The notes under the pieces: model-generated
Seen by the model: only the letters and a program-made list of their open reading frames with translations
Database searches by the model: none
What the model was told of the DNA's origin: nothing
Made by a program: the position numbers and the translations under genes
DNA from: Hormiphora californensis
Taxonomy: Eukaryota > Ctenophora > Tentaculata > Cydippida > Pleurobrachiidae
Direction: 5' to 3'
Length of the DNA stretch: 64,000 nucleotides
NCBI GenBank assembly: GCA_020137815.1
Contig: CM035358.1
Coordinates: forward strand, 6,928,842 to 6,992,841
In this document: positions 62,058-64,000 of the stretch, piece by piece
Numbering within the stretch: position 1 is the stretch's first letter
How the letters are laid out: every line of letters starts with the position of its first letter

Positions 62058-62413
62058 TTTACTTTTTTGATTTTGCGGTAATGCGCCGCCATACAGCTCT
62101 GCGCGGCTCTTAATGCAACGAAACATTTACTTATTCGCGCGTTACGTTTATTGCAGCGTTATATTTTTCATGAATTCTCGTATTTTTCTTTTTTTTTCGT
62201 TCTGTCGCGTCGCGGCACCAAAGTTTTGCCCCAAAGCACGAACCAGTTTTAAATTTTTGATTACTGAACAGTTACCGGTGTACCTAGCCTGCCACCCCGT
62301 TCTCATGGTCGCAGATCGACATATTCCATCATACCGTAAAGAAATTGTATCCTTTATGATCCAAAAAACGTGACAGCTGTCTAATTTCCATTTTCCACGA
62401 CCTAGCCAGACAC

Positions 62414-63268
62414 ATGGACGCGCTGATGTCCAGTAGTGACTGGATTTTAAATCCAGATTTTGATGAAGGCAGCATCTTAGCTGATTTTAACTGCGAGGTT
62501 GGTACCCACACAGCTTTGACAGTTTTTTTGCGGGGGTAACCGGACTATGAAAATTAAGCTTATCTGCAGTACCCAAACGCTATCTTTCTGACATCTTAAG
62601 CTCTCACGTATTCCATTTCCCAGGATTTCCCATCGTTGACAAACAACCCGGCATGTTCTCCAAGCAGCTTCGCGGGAGGTCAAGAAGAGGCCATGAATGG
62701 TTAGTCTATCTTAGAAGAAACTATACACCCCGTCTCTACCATTCCCCATCTCACTAGATGCGTGGCGGGAGGCGTTTTCCAAGCTCGCTAAGATCGAAGA
62801 GAATCAAAGTGGAACGGGGAGTGACGTGACGTTGGGCTCTGGATTTAGTTACGAGACTGAGAGTGAGAGTGAGGAGATTCAGGGAGAGTATGTGATGGCT
62901 ATCTCGTGCCCGTGTTGTGGCCAGGATTTTACTGATAGGAACAGGCTTGTCTCTCATCTGGAGAAAGTCCATCACAGGTGAGAGAGAGAGAACTAAACTG
63001 TAGGTACACCATGATCTTAACAGTAGAACAAGTTCGGAAACAACCATTTCACTCTCTTGTGAACTAATTATTATGAATGAGATATGATGAGTGAACTAAC
63101 ATCTCCCCCTTTTTTCCAGATGTGTTAGATGCGAGTACAAGTTCGAGACAGCTGAAGAGTTGGCCATGCACCAAACTATGTGTGTGTATAACTCTACTGA
63201 AGACGATAACCTGTCTATATCTGGGGATGAGGATACTAGCACTTTGATGAGCGCATCTCTCTCTATGG
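62414..63268 (+). CDS. C2H2 zinc-finger protein, 5' exons (continues past window)
   Basis: Exons 62414-62497, 62624-62699, 62758-62977, 63120-63268; GT-AG, phases agree. Start MDALMSSSDWILNPDFDEGS. An acidic, Ser-rich linker (ETESESEEIQGE) precedes one C2H2 finger (CPCCGQDFTDRNRLVSHLEKVHH). A second, C-x2-C...H-x4-C type, finger is split across the next exon (CVRCEYKFETAEELAMHQTMC). An acidic tail follows (STEDDNLSISGDEDTST). Closely spaced non-KRAB fingers like these occur in autophagy and ubiquitin adaptor proteins as well as in transcription factors, so the role is open. The next intron carries the MITE at 63344. Confidence 0.75.
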
Positions 63269-63343
63269 GTAAGAGAGACCTCTATAATAATTCGCTTCTG
63301 CCTCTATTGTTACAAGGTTATAACCACATTCTCCCCTGCTTAG

Positions 63344-64000
63344 TAGTAGAGTCGATAACTACATCGACCTCTCCCAATTGTTCCAGTTTTTATCACATCT
63401 GTTTGGAGCCTCGACACGACCTCTAAACAGGTGTTACTTTTTCACAAACTGTTTTCATCTTGGTGTAATCAGCATTTGAAATGTTGCTGATCATAACAAA
63501 AACCTAACTATTTTTTTTCAACTTGGGGTAAAACCATGGGTGTCAAAAGTTAGCTCTAGGTCCCCTGAGTAACCATCCGGAGACTCTAAGAGATATTTCA
63601 AGCCGTTCTCCTGTAATCATTAATCCCGGTAGAGCACATATTTGAGTATGGACGTACGTGCAATTGCCTACAACCTCAACTTTAATGTATAACGTTAATG
63701 TGCGTCTCTCTCTTTTCTCCCCCTTGAGAAAGAGTTATCTCGCGCGGCGCAACCGCACGTGCGGTTTTTCCAGAGAGAGTGAGAGACATACAATAACATG
63801 TAAACAGCCTGCCAGCGCTCACGTACGTCCGCATTGTATTTTTTTCTCCACCGGGATTAATGATTACGGGAGAACGGCTTGAAATATCTCTTAGAGTCTC
63901 CGGATGGTTACTCAGGGGACCTAGAGCTAACTTTTGACACCCATGGTTTTACCCCAAGTTGAAAAAAAATAGTTAGGTTTTTGTTATGATCAGCAACATT
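63344..64000. mobile_element. 0.8-kb MITE, copy 2, cut by window end
   Basis: Nearly identical to 35114-35906 over the available length, including the TAGTAGAGTCGATAACTACA end and the GCACGTGCGG core. High identity implies recent spread. Confidence 0.85.

Overview
This is TE-rich genomic DNA from an animal (metazoan), probably an invertebrate; I cannot name the species. Spliced genes with GT-AG introns, TATA boxes, an exocyst SEC5/EXOC2 orthologue with an N-terminal IPT/TIG domain, an REXO4-type exonuclease, sushi-type modules and papain proteases fused to ShKT domains all point that way. Most of the listed long ORFs are noise over repeats. The real genes have to be read exon by exon.

Layout. 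(1) 1-7.6 kb is a mobile-element graveyard: a small hypothetical gene, a TTAA-flanked hairpin MITE, an intact Tc1/mariner (DD37E) element, a 96-bp higher-order satellite, and a 3.8-kb foldback element that has received a truncated LINE encoding an RT and a restriction-like endonuclease. (2) 8.0-21.7 kb is a plus-strand secreted or membrane modular gene (signal peptide, two copies of an unrecognised module, sushi-like modules). It is split by a 10.8-kb intron holding an 8.9-kb TIR element, which itself carries nested foldbacks and a possible spliced gene. (3) 22.0-26.1 kb is a two-ORF non-LTR retrotransposon with both ORFs open, on the minus strand. A free-standing LINE-ORF1-like gene follows at 26.9-27.9 kb. 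(4) 28.2-30.1 kb holds a hairpin, a G-run-bounded element and a truncated Merlin transposase. (5) 30.5-55.6 kb is the minus-strand EXOC2 gene. I traced 20 exons (820 codons) whose splice phases agree at every junction except that the last C-terminal stretch was not found. Two plus-strand papain-ShKT protease genes lie inside its introns, at 41.3-43.1 and 48.8-51.5 kb. (6) 55.8-56.6 kb is REXO4. (7) 57-62 kb is MITEs, a decayed LINE with RNase H, and a tRNA-like sequence. (8) 62.4 kb onward is the 5' part of a C2H2 zinc-finger gene, with a MITE running off the window end.

The most unusual observation is in EXOC2. At least five of its introns begin or end with a minisatellite whose repeat unit spans the exon/intron boundary. 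The arrays contain about 26, 13, 7 and 5 tandem copies of 5' splice sites (with their exon ends) and about 36 copies of one 3' splice site (with its exon start). This looks like repeated tandem duplication across splice junctions and could be a route of intron growth or a source of splicing decoys.
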